From: Spongospora subterranea
Taxonomy: Eukaryota > Endomyxa > Phytomyxea > Plasmodiophorida > Plasmodiophoridae
Reading direction: 5' to 3'
Assembly (NCBI GenBank): GCA_900404475.1
Contig: OUQQ01000247.1
Coordinates: forward strand, 1-26,457
DNA: 26,457 bases
Part shown: positions 11,226 to 20,998 of the stretch, piece after piece
How positions within the stretch are numbered: position 1 is the first letter of the stretch
Layout of the letters: each line of letters opens with the position of its first letter
Position numbers and translations under genes: made by a program
Notes under the pieces: model-generated
The model's database searches: none
What the model saw: the letters and a program-made list of their open reading frames with translations, nothing else
Told to the model about the DNA's origin: nothing

Positions 11226-12529
11226 ATGGATGAACCTTTGGAGCCATCCTTGAAAAACATCATTGAGCAGGTGCTTCCGCCTAGGCAATTTTATTTTGAA
11301 TGTTTATGTTGATGATGGCGTCGGATTTTACGTAGCAATCTCTGAAATGGATTTTCGTCGGAGGCAAAGGTGGTGTCGGCAAAACAACGAGTTCGTGCGC
11401 GTTGGCTGTTCAGCTGAGCAAAACTAGAGAAAGTGTACTGATCATCTCAACGGATCCAGCGCATAATCTTAGTGACGCTTTTGGGCAACAATTTTCTAAG
11501 GAAGTCAGTAATTTGAAAGGGTTTCTTCGAGTTTGTCTCATCATTCTGTTTTGTGAAGGTGACTCCAGTAATTGGGTTCAATAACTTATTCGCTATGGAA
11601 ATCGATCCCACGTTTGAGTTAGATGACGCTGACGCTCTGGGAATGAACAATTCCACCATGAGCTTAATCTCTGACATGTGACATATCACGATTCGTCAAG
11701 GACGCGACTCGATACTTATAATTGTTTCCATAGAATCTCTTCGGTCCCAGGGATTGATGAGGCAATGTCATTTGCTGAATTGATGAAACAAGTTCAATCG
11801 ATGTCTTACAGCGTCATCGTATTTGACACCGCACCTACTGGTTTTGATTAATCATTCATCGCTATATCGTCGCCTGCAATTAATTAACGTCGTCAACCAG
11901 GTCATACATTAAGATTGCTGGCTTTCCCATCGATCATCGAAAAAGCCCTTAGTAAGGTGATGTCCCTAAAAGACCGGTTTTCTGGTATATTCTCTCAACT
12001 CTCGGGCATGATGGGTGCTGGAAATATATCGGAAGACCAGATTCTGTAATGATTACCAGTCCGGTCCACTCATACGATGTCTAATGGGGTGTTGTTGAAG
12101 GTCAAAACTGGAAATCAACAAAGCGATTATTGAAAAAGTCAACACGCAGTTCAAAAGTGATGATTTGACAACTTTCGTATGCGTCTGCATTCCCGAATTT
12201 TTATCGTTGTTCGAGACCGAGCGTTTGGTTCAAGAGTTAGCCAAGTTCGGCATAGATACCCACAATATCATCGTCAATCAGGTTGGTGATTTGCCTTGGA
12301 TGTGCATCGTTTTAAGCAATCTTGTTAGGTCTTGTTTCCATCATCTGGAGAAAATTGCTCGAAATGTAATTCTCGAGTGAAAATGCAGAAAAAATATCGC
12401 GATCAGATCGCCGATTTGTACGAGGATTTCAATGTAACAACGATGCCGCTATTGGATGAGGAAGTAAGAGGTCCAGAACGTTTACTGGCATTCTCCAATT
12501 ATATGATCACTCCTTATCAAAGCCAATAA
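11226..12529 (+). CDS. GET3: GET3/TRC40 ATPase, tail-anchored protein targeting
   Basis: Seven exons (11226-11270, 11336-11503, 11559-11677, 11734-11840, 11901-12045, 12101-12281, 12329-12529) give 321 aa. Introns are 65, 55, 56, 60, 55 and 47 nt. The ArsA/GET3 marks are all present: deviant Walker [11 protein letters not shown] (residues 24-33), switch I STDPAHN (53-59), switch II FDTAPTGHT (from about 141), [18 protein letters not shown] in the client-binding half, and the zinc CxxC (Cys265, Cys268) that joins the homodimer. GET3 (animal ASNA1/TRC40) captures C-terminal membrane anchors in the cytosol and hands them to the ER receptor. The start is fixed by [15 protein letters not shown], which matches the family's LEPTLSNIIEQ; an in-frame TAG lies upstream and there is no other ATG. 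The coding sequence has no damage. Confidence 0.97.
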
Positions 12530-12746
12530 TAAAATCAAGACAATCTGCGTTTAGAAGTCATCGATTCTACCGACAGTAGAAGGGATCAAACTTGTATGAT
12601 ATACTCCCTGTTGAGTAAACGTCCCTTGCCAACGTTAACTGCTCAAAATTTTGAAAGCGACTACCTAGTAGCATGCGGCAACAAGTAAGAACAATTGGTA
12701 AATCGATCGGCAAACGACGGCGTTAACTAGCAAACTGGGCCCTTGT

Positions 12747-12878
12747 ACGTGATTATATCAGCCGATTTATCGATGAGGAAGAGGAGGTATTCGAGGGCGA
12801 GTTGCATTTGAGGCGATGGTGGTGGAGAGGGATGATGACACTGTTAGGGACGAACCAGACCAGCTGATATAATCACGT
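12747..12878. repeat. Short inverted repeat unit, 16-bp perfect arms
   Basis: ACGTGATTATATCAGC at 12747-12762 is the exact reverse complement of 12863-12878, with 100 nt between. The total length of 132 bp would suit a very small MITE or a cruciform, but no clear target-site duplication flanks it. The remaining sequence from 12530 to 12930 shows no gene. The unit ends 51 bp before the LTR element. Confidence 0.6.
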
Positions 12879-12934
12879 GTGTATTGATACAGGCGAAGCA
12901 AAGAGGAACTAGTTCGGGTGTCTTGTTTCAAACT

Positions 12935-13143
12935 TGTCACATATGGAGCGGGCACGTCCAGGAAAGGACCAGAGGAAAGTGACTCACGTGCCAAAGCAAT
13001 TGAGTGAGTTAACTAATCCCAGTCAATTCCTTTAAGTTTCAATCTTGCGATTGTACTGCCAGACGGCGGTATTAGTATCATCTGAATAAAACAGGTGATA
13101 CGAAATTACTTCTATAAATTCTTCAGTACACTATAATCTATCA
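12935..13143 (+). repeat. 5' LTR of the TRIM element
   Basis: It is 209 bp against 159 bp in the 3' copy. The extra length comes from a segment of about 21 bp near the start (bounded by GGA repeats) and the 40-bp rRNA-like insert. The last 70-80 bp are nearly identical between the two LTRs, so the insertion event is not ancient. Confidence 0.82.
13023..13062 (-). other. Small-subunit rRNA fragment inserted in the 5' LTR
   Basis: Read on the minus strand, this 40-bp stretch contains TCGCAAGATTGAAACTTAAA followed by GGAATTGA. That corresponds to the universally conserved region of nuclear 18S rRNA around the AAACTTAAAGGAATTGACGG priming site. It is bounded by the 4-bp repeat CCAG at 13019-13022 and 13059-13062 and is missing from the 3' LTR. 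It is far too short to be an rRNA gene. Confidence 0.7.
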
Positions 13144-13166
13144 GATTAACAGTCGAAGCCGCGCTC
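13144..13166 (+). other. Primer-binding site, complementary to tRNA-Asn anticodon arm
   Basis: The 23 nt directly after the 5' LTR, read as reverse complement, end in CGACTGTTAATC. This equals the anticodon stem and loop of tRNA-Asn(GUU) as known in yeast, up to about position 40, preceded by a D-arm-like stretch. Drosophila copia primes from an initiator tRNA fragment cut near position 39, so the same half-tRNA mechanism is inferred here with a different tRNA. Confidence 0.6.
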
Positions 13167-13493
13167 ACTATGGACACATCAGTTGGAAACCACGACGCCT
13201 ACGTAAAACGCGCCGACAGACGTATAAAATACATGGCGTCACAATCAGTGCTGCACAAGCCGCAAACCTGAAGGGCGAACGTTTAATCAAACCAAACCCG
13301 GAATCATTCAATGTTGACGACCATAAGATTAGGACCTTATTGGCCCCGTTCCCACAACTGAGTAGTCACTTAGAAAGTGACTGCCAACTTAGGGCATCAG
13401 AAGACACCGACGTAAGGCGCTGCCGACAATCAAGTTCCGACAGCATCGTAGCCGGCTAAGGGTAGTACCGCTTGACGCACCCCCTCAGGGGAA

Positions 13494-13652
13494 TGTCACA
13501 TATGGACCAGGATGGGAAGTGACTCACGTGCCAAAGCAATTGAGTGAGTTAACTAAGCCCAGCCACACGGCGATACTGTATTAGTATCATCTGAATAAAA
13601 CAGGTGATACGAAATTACTTCTATAAATTCTTTAGTACACTATAATCTATCA
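13494..13652 (+). repeat. 3' LTR of the TRIM element
   Basis: A 159-bp LTR ending in CA and followed by the target duplication AAACT. It lacks the two insertions of the 5' copy. It has small differences of its own beside the site of the rRNA insert. Confidence 0.82.
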
Positions 13653-13657
13653 AAACT

Positions 13658-14397
13658 AGGATTCAGAAATATATAATGTCAGGGATTGATGGAGGAGTGT
13701 GCTAGGGCCGACAGGCGAACTAGTTGTTGGAACAAGAAGCAATATTTCTGAATGGTTTATTTTAGTAAACGATTCTGGAACATGCTTCGGTTGAGAGTCA
13801 TGCAGTGAATCATGACATTACCCTCCTCTTTACCAGGCGGATGCCAAACGCCTCTGGCGGCAGAATCGGTGCGACAGACACGGGAGGACGGGCACAACCG
13901 GAAAATGTAGTTCGGACGAGACCGAACACTAACAGGACGGGCAAGCTCGGATAATTCAATGCGAAATTTGGAGGCCGGACGGAACCGGATAAGGGAGGCC
14001 GGCAGTAATGCACATGATTCATGGCCGAAACAGGTTTTGGCCTTGTGTTCACTTCAAAACGCGCCTCACACCCAAAATTTGATTCGGGAAACAACTCGCC
14101 AGATGCAAACATCACAGAAAACGATTTGTCTTTGCGCAACTCTTTTTCATATCAGCATTTTCCAACGCATTCTTCAGAATGCTCGCTCGTAGACGCTCTC
14201 GTATCGCTGCTGTGAGCATAGGGCCACGGCCACAGTGAAATGCACCGGGTGTCCGGCGGTCGCGGAGTTTGCAACACTGGACAGTGGACTGGAGTTGCCC
14301 GTTACATCATCACAATCTGGCTGGGAGAGTCCCTGGACGTCTCGGCATTGGGCAACGTGTCAGATTTATTATTAGCAGCACGGAAAGCCGTCCGCGA
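13658..14397. other. Intergenic region upstream of the CID gene
   Basis: No gene was recognised. A 10-12 nt inverted pair (ATTCAGAAATAT near 13670, ATATTTCTGAAT near 13745) and a TGTTGGAACA sequence at about 13728 resemble the edge of a copia LTR, but no partner LTR was found. From 13880 to 14010 there are short imperfect repeats of GGACGGGC and GGAGGCCGG. The frame 14139-13810 on the minus strand has no recognisable domain and is not called. Confidence 0.5.
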
Positions 14398-15443
14398 ATG
14401 GCGGGATCAGTAGCTGAGAATTTCAAGCATACTCTGGGCCAATTGACCGTGTCACAAACCAGTATCGAGAGTGAGCAGTTATTTATCTATGAATATATAT
14501 TCCTGTGGAATCCGTTTTTCCATCCCCATCGCAGGCAAAGTTCCAAAATTGCCTCAAAACTCGGTTTTCAATTGATTTCATTAACTCTGGCCCTGGACTG
14601 AAAAGGAGGGGTGATCTGCGAATTTGTTCGTGATTTACGTTGAGCTGATAAATAATGAATTCTTTCTGTCATTTCGATGACGCCGTTCTCACAATAGAAA
14701 CAACATTGTTGAAATTTTATTAATATCATGGCTCTTATTCTACATTGATCTTATTATGTTTGTTTGTGTTAGCCCTGTCGAAATATGCACAATTCCATTC
14801 TGGCAACTGTCGAATGTTGACGAAAATATGGTGGAACGAGTTCACCAGATCCGAGCCGGGCAGACGCCTCGCCTTTATCTACCTACTCAGCGATATTCTG
14901 CACGCCTTTCAACGAACCAAGAACCCGTTCATCGACGAGTTCGCGCCGCTGTTGAAGCACATTGTCGACGAGATTAGGGACCGTTGCGATGCTGATACTC
15001 AGGCCAAAACGACCAAGACCTTAAAACTATGGCTTAAACGAAATATATTCGAACCGAAGTTGTTATTGCCGTTAATTGGCCAATCTGATGCCGACGTCTC
15101 AATTAATAATCAACAGCCGTTGTTTAAATCTCTAATTAAAGCACTTGAGCACGACGATAACGAATCGTTAGACGATGTTCTGATTGCTGCGACAGCGGCC
15201 CCTTTTCTTGCAGATCCATCTCTCTCAGGTGCCAGGCACATCAACGCCCATCGATCACGCCTCGAAGCTCGGTTACGTCGGTCTCAGAATCTGATCACCT
15301 TATTGACGCAACGGATCGCGTTCGAGGAGAATATCCTATCGAAATGCGCCGCTGATCTATCAGCTTGCCGCGACAGGTTAGAAGCCGATGGCGATGCTCC
15401 TCAATCCAGCAAGCGCCCAAGGCATACTGTTGACTATTCATAA
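14398..15443 (+). CDS. CID-domain protein, RPRD1/Rtt103-like RNA polymerase II CTD binder
   Basis: Exons 14398-14470 and 14773-15443 give 247 aa. Residues 1-125 form a CTD-interacting domain: MAGSVAENFKHTLGQLTVSQTSIETLSKYA lines up with the start of human RPRD1B (ALEKKLSELSNSQQSVQTLSLWL), then IWWNEF, RRLAFIYLLSDILHAFQR (the conserved helix 4 'FLYLANDV' region) and the closing LKLWLKRNIFEP. Residues about 170-230 form a predicted coiled coil (RLEARLRRSQNLITLLTQRI), as in RPRD1 dimers. The C-terminus is basic (SSKRPRH), a possible nuclear signal. Proteins of this type bind phosphorylated Ser2/Ser7 heptads and act in termination and CTD dephosphorylation. The two exons join exactly within TLS, so no exon is missing, although the intron is 302 nt. 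RPRD1 versus Rtt103 cannot be separated here. Confidence 0.88.
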
Positions 15444-15519
15444 ACCATTGTATTAATAATTACACCAACCCGTTCGTTTACTGTAGATACGCCATGTACA
15501 GCCCGTTCTAAACCGCATT

Positions 15520-15925
15520 TAGACGTTTGACAGTAACACACAGAAGAAAGTTAACCAACGCATCTCCAAGCAGACGTTTCAGATCTGCCCCAAGCCCACG
15601 CTCGTACAAATTCTTCAAACCCGATGGGTCTTCGCAATCAAACGTGATGAGAACAGTGCCATCGTCCGCTTCAAGGCCCGATGGGTAGCACAAGGCTTGG
15701 TTCAACAACAGGGATCGATTACGAGGAAGCGTACGCCGCAGTCATGAAGATAACCTCCAGGGCAATCATCGCCTACGCGCTTGCCCACCAGTTGTTTCAG
15801 GTCGACATTATCGCCGCCCAGCTGAACTGGGACATGGGTAAAGAGATATTTGCCCAACTACCTCAAGGTTTCGGGAAAGGAAACAAGGGCACGTTTGCGA
15901 AACTCAAAAAGGCTTCATACCAATA
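15520..15925 (+). pseudogene. Copia-type reverse transcriptase fragment (decayed)
   Basis: The frame reads TRWVFAIKRDE..., VRFKARWVAQGLVQQQG, then after a 1-nt deletion near 15705 GIDYEEAYAAVMKITS, ..AAQLNWDMGKEIFAQLPQGF. This is the RVT_2 signature of Ty1/copia elements (normally KARLVAQGF, DYDETFAPV, LNGDLEEEIYMEQPEGF). The YVDD catalytic segment, RNase H, integrase and LTRs are missing. It ends at the junction with an inverted relative. Confidence 0.85.
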
Positions 15926-15929
15926 ATGA

Positions 15930-16320
15930 TCGGCTGTCTTTCGCTGTCGATTTGAACAGAACGCAGGGGTCGGACTGGGATTGGTTGAACCCGAGCTTCA
16001 CCAACTCTCAGGTAAACATCTTCGACCTCAAATAACCGGCTTGTTTGGTGCCGTAAACAGCCTTTTTGAGTTTTGGCAGACGCGCCCTTGTTTCGTCTCC
16101 CGAAACCTTCCGGTAGTTGGACATATATCTCTTTATTGATGTCCCCGTTCAGTTGGGCGGTGATGATGCCGGCTCGAACCAACTGTAGCTTGTGGGCGCG
16201 CGCGTAGGCGAACTGCCCTGGAAGGTTTGAATTCTGATTGACTGCGGCGTACGATTCCTCGTGGTCGATCCTCCCCGTTGAACTAAGCCTTTTGCGACCC
16301 ATCGGGCCATGGCAATTGAT
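15930..16320 (-). pseudogene. Second copia reverse transcriptase fragment, inverted
   Basis: On the minus strand: ARWVAKGLVQRGG, then with a frame change IDHEESYAAV, IITAQLNGDINKEIYVQLPEGF, AVYGTKQAG, and after a stop ELVKLGFNQSQSDPCVLFK. It covers the same RVT_2 region as the neighbour and extends further toward the catalytic motif. It is only about three-quarters similar, so the two are different copies and not a simple duplication. The end near 16320 lies about 140 bp from the IFT70 start. Confidence 0.83.
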
Positions 16321-16457
16321 TATACGAGTAGTGTGACGAGGATAAAAATAAGACTTGAGCCAGGAATTTGGGCCAGCACAATCAATTACTGGTTCTCGGC
16401 CCGTTATTGGATTGGGTTTTTTCATCTTTTCGAGCAAGAGAAAACTACCGATTGACC

Positions 16458-18994
16458 ATGGCGCGGCCACAGACAGCGTTGAACGCACATGGAGGAATGC
16501 AGAAGAAGCTGTCGGAGCAGAACGAGACCGCGCTGATATACGGCAAGATCCGGGACGGGCAATGGCCGGAGGCCATTCGCTTGTTGCAGATCGAGCTACA
16601 GGAATACCCGAAATCACGAGCATGTTTATCCTTGCTGGGATATTGCTACTATTTCATACAGGTCAGACGACGTGCTGGAGCCTGTCCATCCGGCGTCGCT
16701 AAACAGTTGGCGCTAGGATTTCGGGGCAGCTGCCAACACGTATGAGGAACTTGTAAAACACCATCAGGGAATAGATGAGTATCGAGTGTATTACGCCCAA
16801 TCGTTATATAAAGCGGGAATGTACGACCAAGCTCTCAGGATCTGCAATCTCGTCACCGATCCCCAATTTTCTCGCAAAATCCTTCTCCTCACCGTTGCGA
16901 TCAAATACGAGCAGGACGACGTCGTCGGCTGCCGGGCGTTTATTGACGAGTACCTTCCGAAATCAGACCCAGGTCCGAAATCGGGACAACCGCCCAGCAG
17001 GCATCGTAGTCATTCCGATTTGACGACCTGGTTTTCTAGACGCGGCATTCGCCGACGCATGTCTATCGTTCAAGGGCGAGCAGTTTGAGGATGCGATCAC
17101 CAGACTTGCTGACGCCAAGAATCATCTAGGATATGCCCCTGATCTATCCTATAATACTGCACTGTGCCACTACAAATTGGGTTGGGGCCGTTGACACCAT
17201 AACCAACTGTGGTTGACGATTGAACCGGTTCCGCAGGTCAATATGGACCCGCTCTAAAACATGTGGCCGATATCATTGAGAAAGGCATTCACGAACATCC
17301 TGAACTAAGCGTCGGCAGTGGCGGTGATGGAGTTGAGGTCAGAAGCATTGGCAACAGTCAGGTAAAGATGATGTGTCCGGTTTTCGGGGAAATGGCGGAC
17401 CCATTTGAGATTTGAGGGGTTGATGGCGAAAACAATCACAGGTCCTGCGGGAAAGCATGCTGGTTGAGGCGTTCAACCTGAAATCCGCCATCGAGTACCA
17501 GCTGAATAATATGGAAGCGGCCCAGGACGCGATCGCTGATATGCCACCGAGAAGTGAAGATGAGCTCGACGCCGTCACCCTTCATAACCAGGGGCTGGTC
17601 AATATGGCTGTCGATCCCAGCGAAGGGGTTCGCAAACTCAACTTCCTTTTGGGTATCGCTTCAACTGGATTGGACAGTTGGCCCGAATTTGTTGACCGTG
17701 CTGGATTAGGCCAGGCGACGTTCCCGCCGGAAACGTTCGGGAACTTGCTGCTTCTGTATTGCAAGCTTGGCTACTTTGACTTAGCTGGCGATTTACTCGC
17801 CGCCAATCTCCATCTTCGCGAAACGCATCTGAGTCAGGATCTCTATGAATATCTGGGTATTGTCGTCGATGTTGACAAAACTTCAGTCCTGGTCGTTGAT
17901 TGTTTTTGTTTGACAGAGGCAATGATCTTGGTGCATTCATCCCCTGAAGAAGCGTTCCGAAAATTCGATCTTCTCTCCTCAAAACACATTGATCAGCTTC
18001 GGAAACTCACGAAAAATATTCAGGATGGTCGGGTTGCTCATGATAATAACATGATCAAAGCGTCGTTGAAAGAATACGATACGGCTTTGGAGCAATATAT
18101 CCCTGTGCTGATGTCCCAGGCCAGAATATATTGGGATCGACAGAATTACGCCGCCATCGAGGCCATCTTCAAGCAGTCGGCCGAGTTCTGTAGCGATCAC
18201 GACGTGTGGAGGCTGAATGTTGCACATACCTTCTTCATGCAAGAGAACAAGTTCAAGGAGGCAATACGGTACTACGAGCCAATCGTCAAGAAGCAAGCGG
18301 AACACAGCATTCTCGGTACGTCGTTCAAGGAATTCACCATTTTTCAATAACAATCGTGGAATTTTTGTCAGATGTCACGGCGATGGTGTTGGCCAATCTT
18401 TGTGTCTCGTATATCATGACATCGCAGAACGACGTGGCCCAAGAATTAATGAACCAGGTGGGACAGGAAAGTCGGTACAGCTGCGGCCAGCGTTGAATCA
18501 GTAAACCCACTCAGATTGAGAAGGAGGAAGAACTGATGGAATTCGACAGCGAAGGCAAACCTGCACAGCTATACCATCTTTGCATTGTGAATCTGGTCAT
18601 TGGCACATTGTACTGTGCTAAGCTCAATTTCAAATTCGGCATCTCACGAATCATGAAGAGCCTAGGTGAGCGATGTCGATTTCCGCTTTCAAAATCGGAA
18701 TATGAAACCGGGAAATTGACAGAACCGTTCAATAAGAAGCTAAATCCGGATACGTGGTATTACACGAAGCGGTGCCTGCTGGCTTTGGCCGATAATTTGG
18801 CCAAGCACATGATGATGTTCGGCGACGAGTTCTTCTACGAGCTGGTGGCGTTCCTGGATGGCGTCGAAGACGCCGGAGCCAATATTAGGACGACGGTGAA
18901 CGTCTCGGCGATCGCAGATCGAGATAGGGAGAGCAGGACGGTGGCCTCTGAAGCCAGAATGTTCAAGAGATTCTTCCTGAAGCTACGAGAATAA
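16458..18994 (+). CDS. IFT70: IFT70/TTC30, intraflagellar transport complex B subunit
   Basis: Ten exons (16458-16661, 16717-16972, 17040-17180, 17237-17361, 17442-17652, 17710-17856, 17917-18315, 18372-18457, 18515-18665, 18723-18994) give 663 aa; human TTC30A has 665. Introns are 55-80 nt. Conserved blocks run the whole length: RACLSLLGYCYY, YYAQSLYKAGMY, GYAPDLSYNTALCHYK, EAFNLKSAIEYQL, MPPRSEDELD, FPPETFGNLLLLYCK, PVLMSQARIYW, CSDHDVWRLNVAH, VLANLCVSYIMTSQN, LCIVNLVIGTLYCAK and DTWYYTKRC. The protein is a superhelix of TPR repeats that wraps the IFT52-IFT88 core of IFT-B and is needed for axoneme assembly. Introns at 17653, 17857 and 18666 have lengths divisible by three and no stop, so a naive reading runs straight through them. 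Confidence 0.97.
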
Positions 18995-20169
18995 AATGAG
19001 GAATTACGAAACAACGCTATGGTGAACGTGTATTGTTTTGATTGTGAGAATCTGGATTTGCCATTTGGAATGGTTACAGAAAGAACACCTTGTACGGGAC
19101 AAACATCCGAATCATTGACCTTAAATCCTTTCTTGATGGGGATAATCAATATTATGAGCATTAGGGCTTGTCTACCATATCATACGGATCATGTGCATGT
19201 ATGAGTCGAATTGGCCACGAATCGGCTTGAGAGAGAGAATCTTGTCAGAGGCGGGGTGTCTTGCACGATCATGCGAACGATCACGATCGGACGTCGTCTT
19301 GCTTTTGTTCCACAGTCCTCGGCAGCAGATGGTCTTCCAGAATGCCATGGCTTAAACCGTAAGTAGCGCTGGGAGCTTGACACTGGGAGCTTGATACGTT
19401 GACGACCACGACAAAAAGACTAATGACCTATGGGACGCCACGTGGCATCTTCTCGATCGGTTTCTACATCCTTTACGAACGAGCCTGACGCGTCATAAGA
19501 TGACGATAGCGGCGTCTGCGAGTGATGATCAAGGGATACGAGGGCCTTTCGAGACAGGGACGCGTTAAACACTCACTCCAGCTGGGTGTAGAGCGATCAA
19601 GACCAGGACTGGGATGAAGGCCACGCCTGCCAGACACTGTGCAAAGGACTGTGGGGTGTGGCCACGCCACGCTCCCCCAGGCTACACTCTGGTATGACGA
19701 ATCTACAGTATCGATGGGCCGCGCAGGGCCATCTTGTGTCGTTATCAATGATTGTATTTGGATCTAACACGTTATTGTGTCCCGCTTCCGCTTCTTATAA
19801 AGAACAATTCACAATTTGCATCACTCCGACGGCAGGTCCCGCAGCAATATTTGGAAGTTCTGTAAACAGACGCTCACTGCTCGCGATTCGGGTAACAATG
19901 AAGAATGGTTGCCTCCAGAAGTCTGATGTTGGCGAATGCTATGACCGGCGTTTGGTAGTACATTCCCGTTTCGCCAATGTACTTACTGTTGACCCAACGT
20001 CTCGCCCTCATCACTTTCGCATTGCTCCAATCTATTGCAATAAACAAAAAACAGTCGTCCTTTTTGTCACTGTCTTTCTCCTTCTTCTTCTTCCTGCAGT
20101 CCATCTTCTTTGTTTTTTCCTTCTTCTCCTTCCTTATTCCCCTCTTCCACTGAACATCGCTACCAGTAC
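18995..20169. other. Intergenic region after IFT70
   Basis: No gene is supported. CTGGGAGCTTGA occurs twice in tandem near 19370-19395. From about 20070 to 20150 the plus strand is almost all pyrimidine (CTT/TCC runs). Open frames here have no recognisable domain; one of 171 codons (19658-20173) gains much of its length from the pyrimidine run. Confidence 0.5.
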
Positions 20170-20370
20170 ATGAACCATGTGAACGCTATCAGTCATCAAA
20201 ACGAGTGCAATGTTGACAGGATTAATCACTGCCAGCAGATGTATCCAATGCTCGATCAAATTAATCAAGATAACGCAGTCGAGGACGAGCTGGATCACGC
20301 CATGGAAGTCCAGGAACTGAAGCACGCACATGTTGAGCAGGATGCCATTGTATTCCCTTGTTTGTTCTGA
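20170..20370 (+). CDS. Possible small ORF of 66 aa, His/Gln/Glu-rich
   Basis: An ATG-to-TGA frame directly after the pyrimidine tract. The product is polar, rich in His, Asn, Gln and Glu (DQINQDNAVEDELDHAMEVQ), and may be helical. No family was recognised. It may be an exon, a relic or chance. The opposite strand is also open and hydrophobic, as expected if the codon composition is skewed. Confidence 0.22.
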   Translation: MNHVNAISHQNECNVDRINHCQQMYPMLDQINQDNAVEDELDHAMEVQELKHAHVEQDAIVFPCLF

Positions 20371-20557
20371 ATTAATGATCTGTCAATTAGGCACGCCGCG
20401 AGAGCATTTTCTTCCGATTTGGGTGAATCCAAACGTATTCGAGGGCGAGGCACCAGCAATAGCTGGATGAATTTCTCAAAGCGTTGGGATTAGCGGGCCA
20501 GAACTCCGTGTTTCAAGCCGCATCCCCGAATTTATAGAGATATTTATATGGTCGCCA

Positions 20558-20998
20558 TTGTGTGATTCAACTGGTTCGTCTTCTGTGATAAGTCCATCTC
20601 ATGATACCATTGGTGAAATTTTGGCTCCGGCAGCTGTCGTGACGGCGAATGCCAAAAAACGTGGACGGCCACCGAAAAGTCTACAGCAAGTTTCTCGAAC
20701 ACCGGAATCTGCCAAGTGGAATGCGGAAATGGTGGAAGCTATGATGGACGCTCGGTTTGTTAAATATGCAAAATATTTTGCAGATTCGAAAAGTAGGGCT
20801 CAAATCATCGACGGATGGTGCAAGGTTGCCTACGCCGTAAACCTGGTGAATTCAACCAAACTGTCGGTTGAGCAGGTCAAAACAAAATACTTGTGTCTCG
20901 AAGTGGCGAGATCACAAACCTACTGGAAAAGAAGCCATCAAGACAGGCAATGAGAGAAAGGAGTCGGATGATCACCAAGACACAGATCTGGGTATAAT
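20558..20998 (+). pseudogene. Myb/SANT-like DNA-binding fragment with AT-hook, frameshifted
   Basis: The frame opens without an ATG and contains an AT-hook (KKRGRPPKS, from about 20653). It is followed by a Myb/SANT-like or MADF-like segment: KWNAEMVEAMMDARFVKYAKYF, IIDGWCKVAYAVN, LSVEQVKTKYLCLE. Near 20900 the homologous continuation KWRDHKPTGKEAIKTGNER lies in another frame, so a frameshift breaks it. Domains of this kind accompany transposases of the Harbinger type and also occur in host trihelix-like factors. The lack of a start, the frameshift and the truncated end point to a relic. The transposon link is inference. Confidence 0.55.

Larger units (their letters stand above)
12935..13652 (+). 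mobile_element. Miniature LTR retrotransposon (TRIM-type, non-autonomous)
   Basis: Two direct repeats, 12935-13143 and 13494-13652, both start TGTCACATATGG and end ATCTATCA, so each has the TG...CA ends of an LTR. Identical 5-bp sequences AAACT flank the whole unit at 12930-12934 and 13653-13657, as integrase leaves. The interior (350 bp) starts at once with a tRNA-like primer-binding site and ends with the purine tract AGGGGAA directly before the 3' LTR. It holds no reverse transcriptase, integrase or protease. A 34-codon frame starts at 13170, and an overlapping frame without ATG stays open to 13460; neither resembles a known Gag. The element would need proteins from a full-length relative. 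Each LTR contains a CACGTG box. Confidence 0.82.

Noticed and set aside
11504..12328. GET3 as a broken pseudogene because of several in-frame stops.
   Set aside because: Every stop falls inside a GT-AG intron of 47-60 nt, and removing them gives an intact 321-aa protein.
13019..13065. A ribosomal RNA gene.
   Set aside because: Only about 40 bp match small-subunit rRNA; the flanks are LTR sequence.
15904..16623. A 239-codon minus-strand frame as a gene.
   Set aside because: Half of it is the copia relic in changing frames and the rest is antisense to the first exon of IFT70.
19658..20173. A 171-codon plus-strand frame as a gene.
   Set aside because: It has no domain, much of its C-terminus is translated from a pyrimidine-rich tract (Leu/Phe runs), and no splice-linked partner was found.
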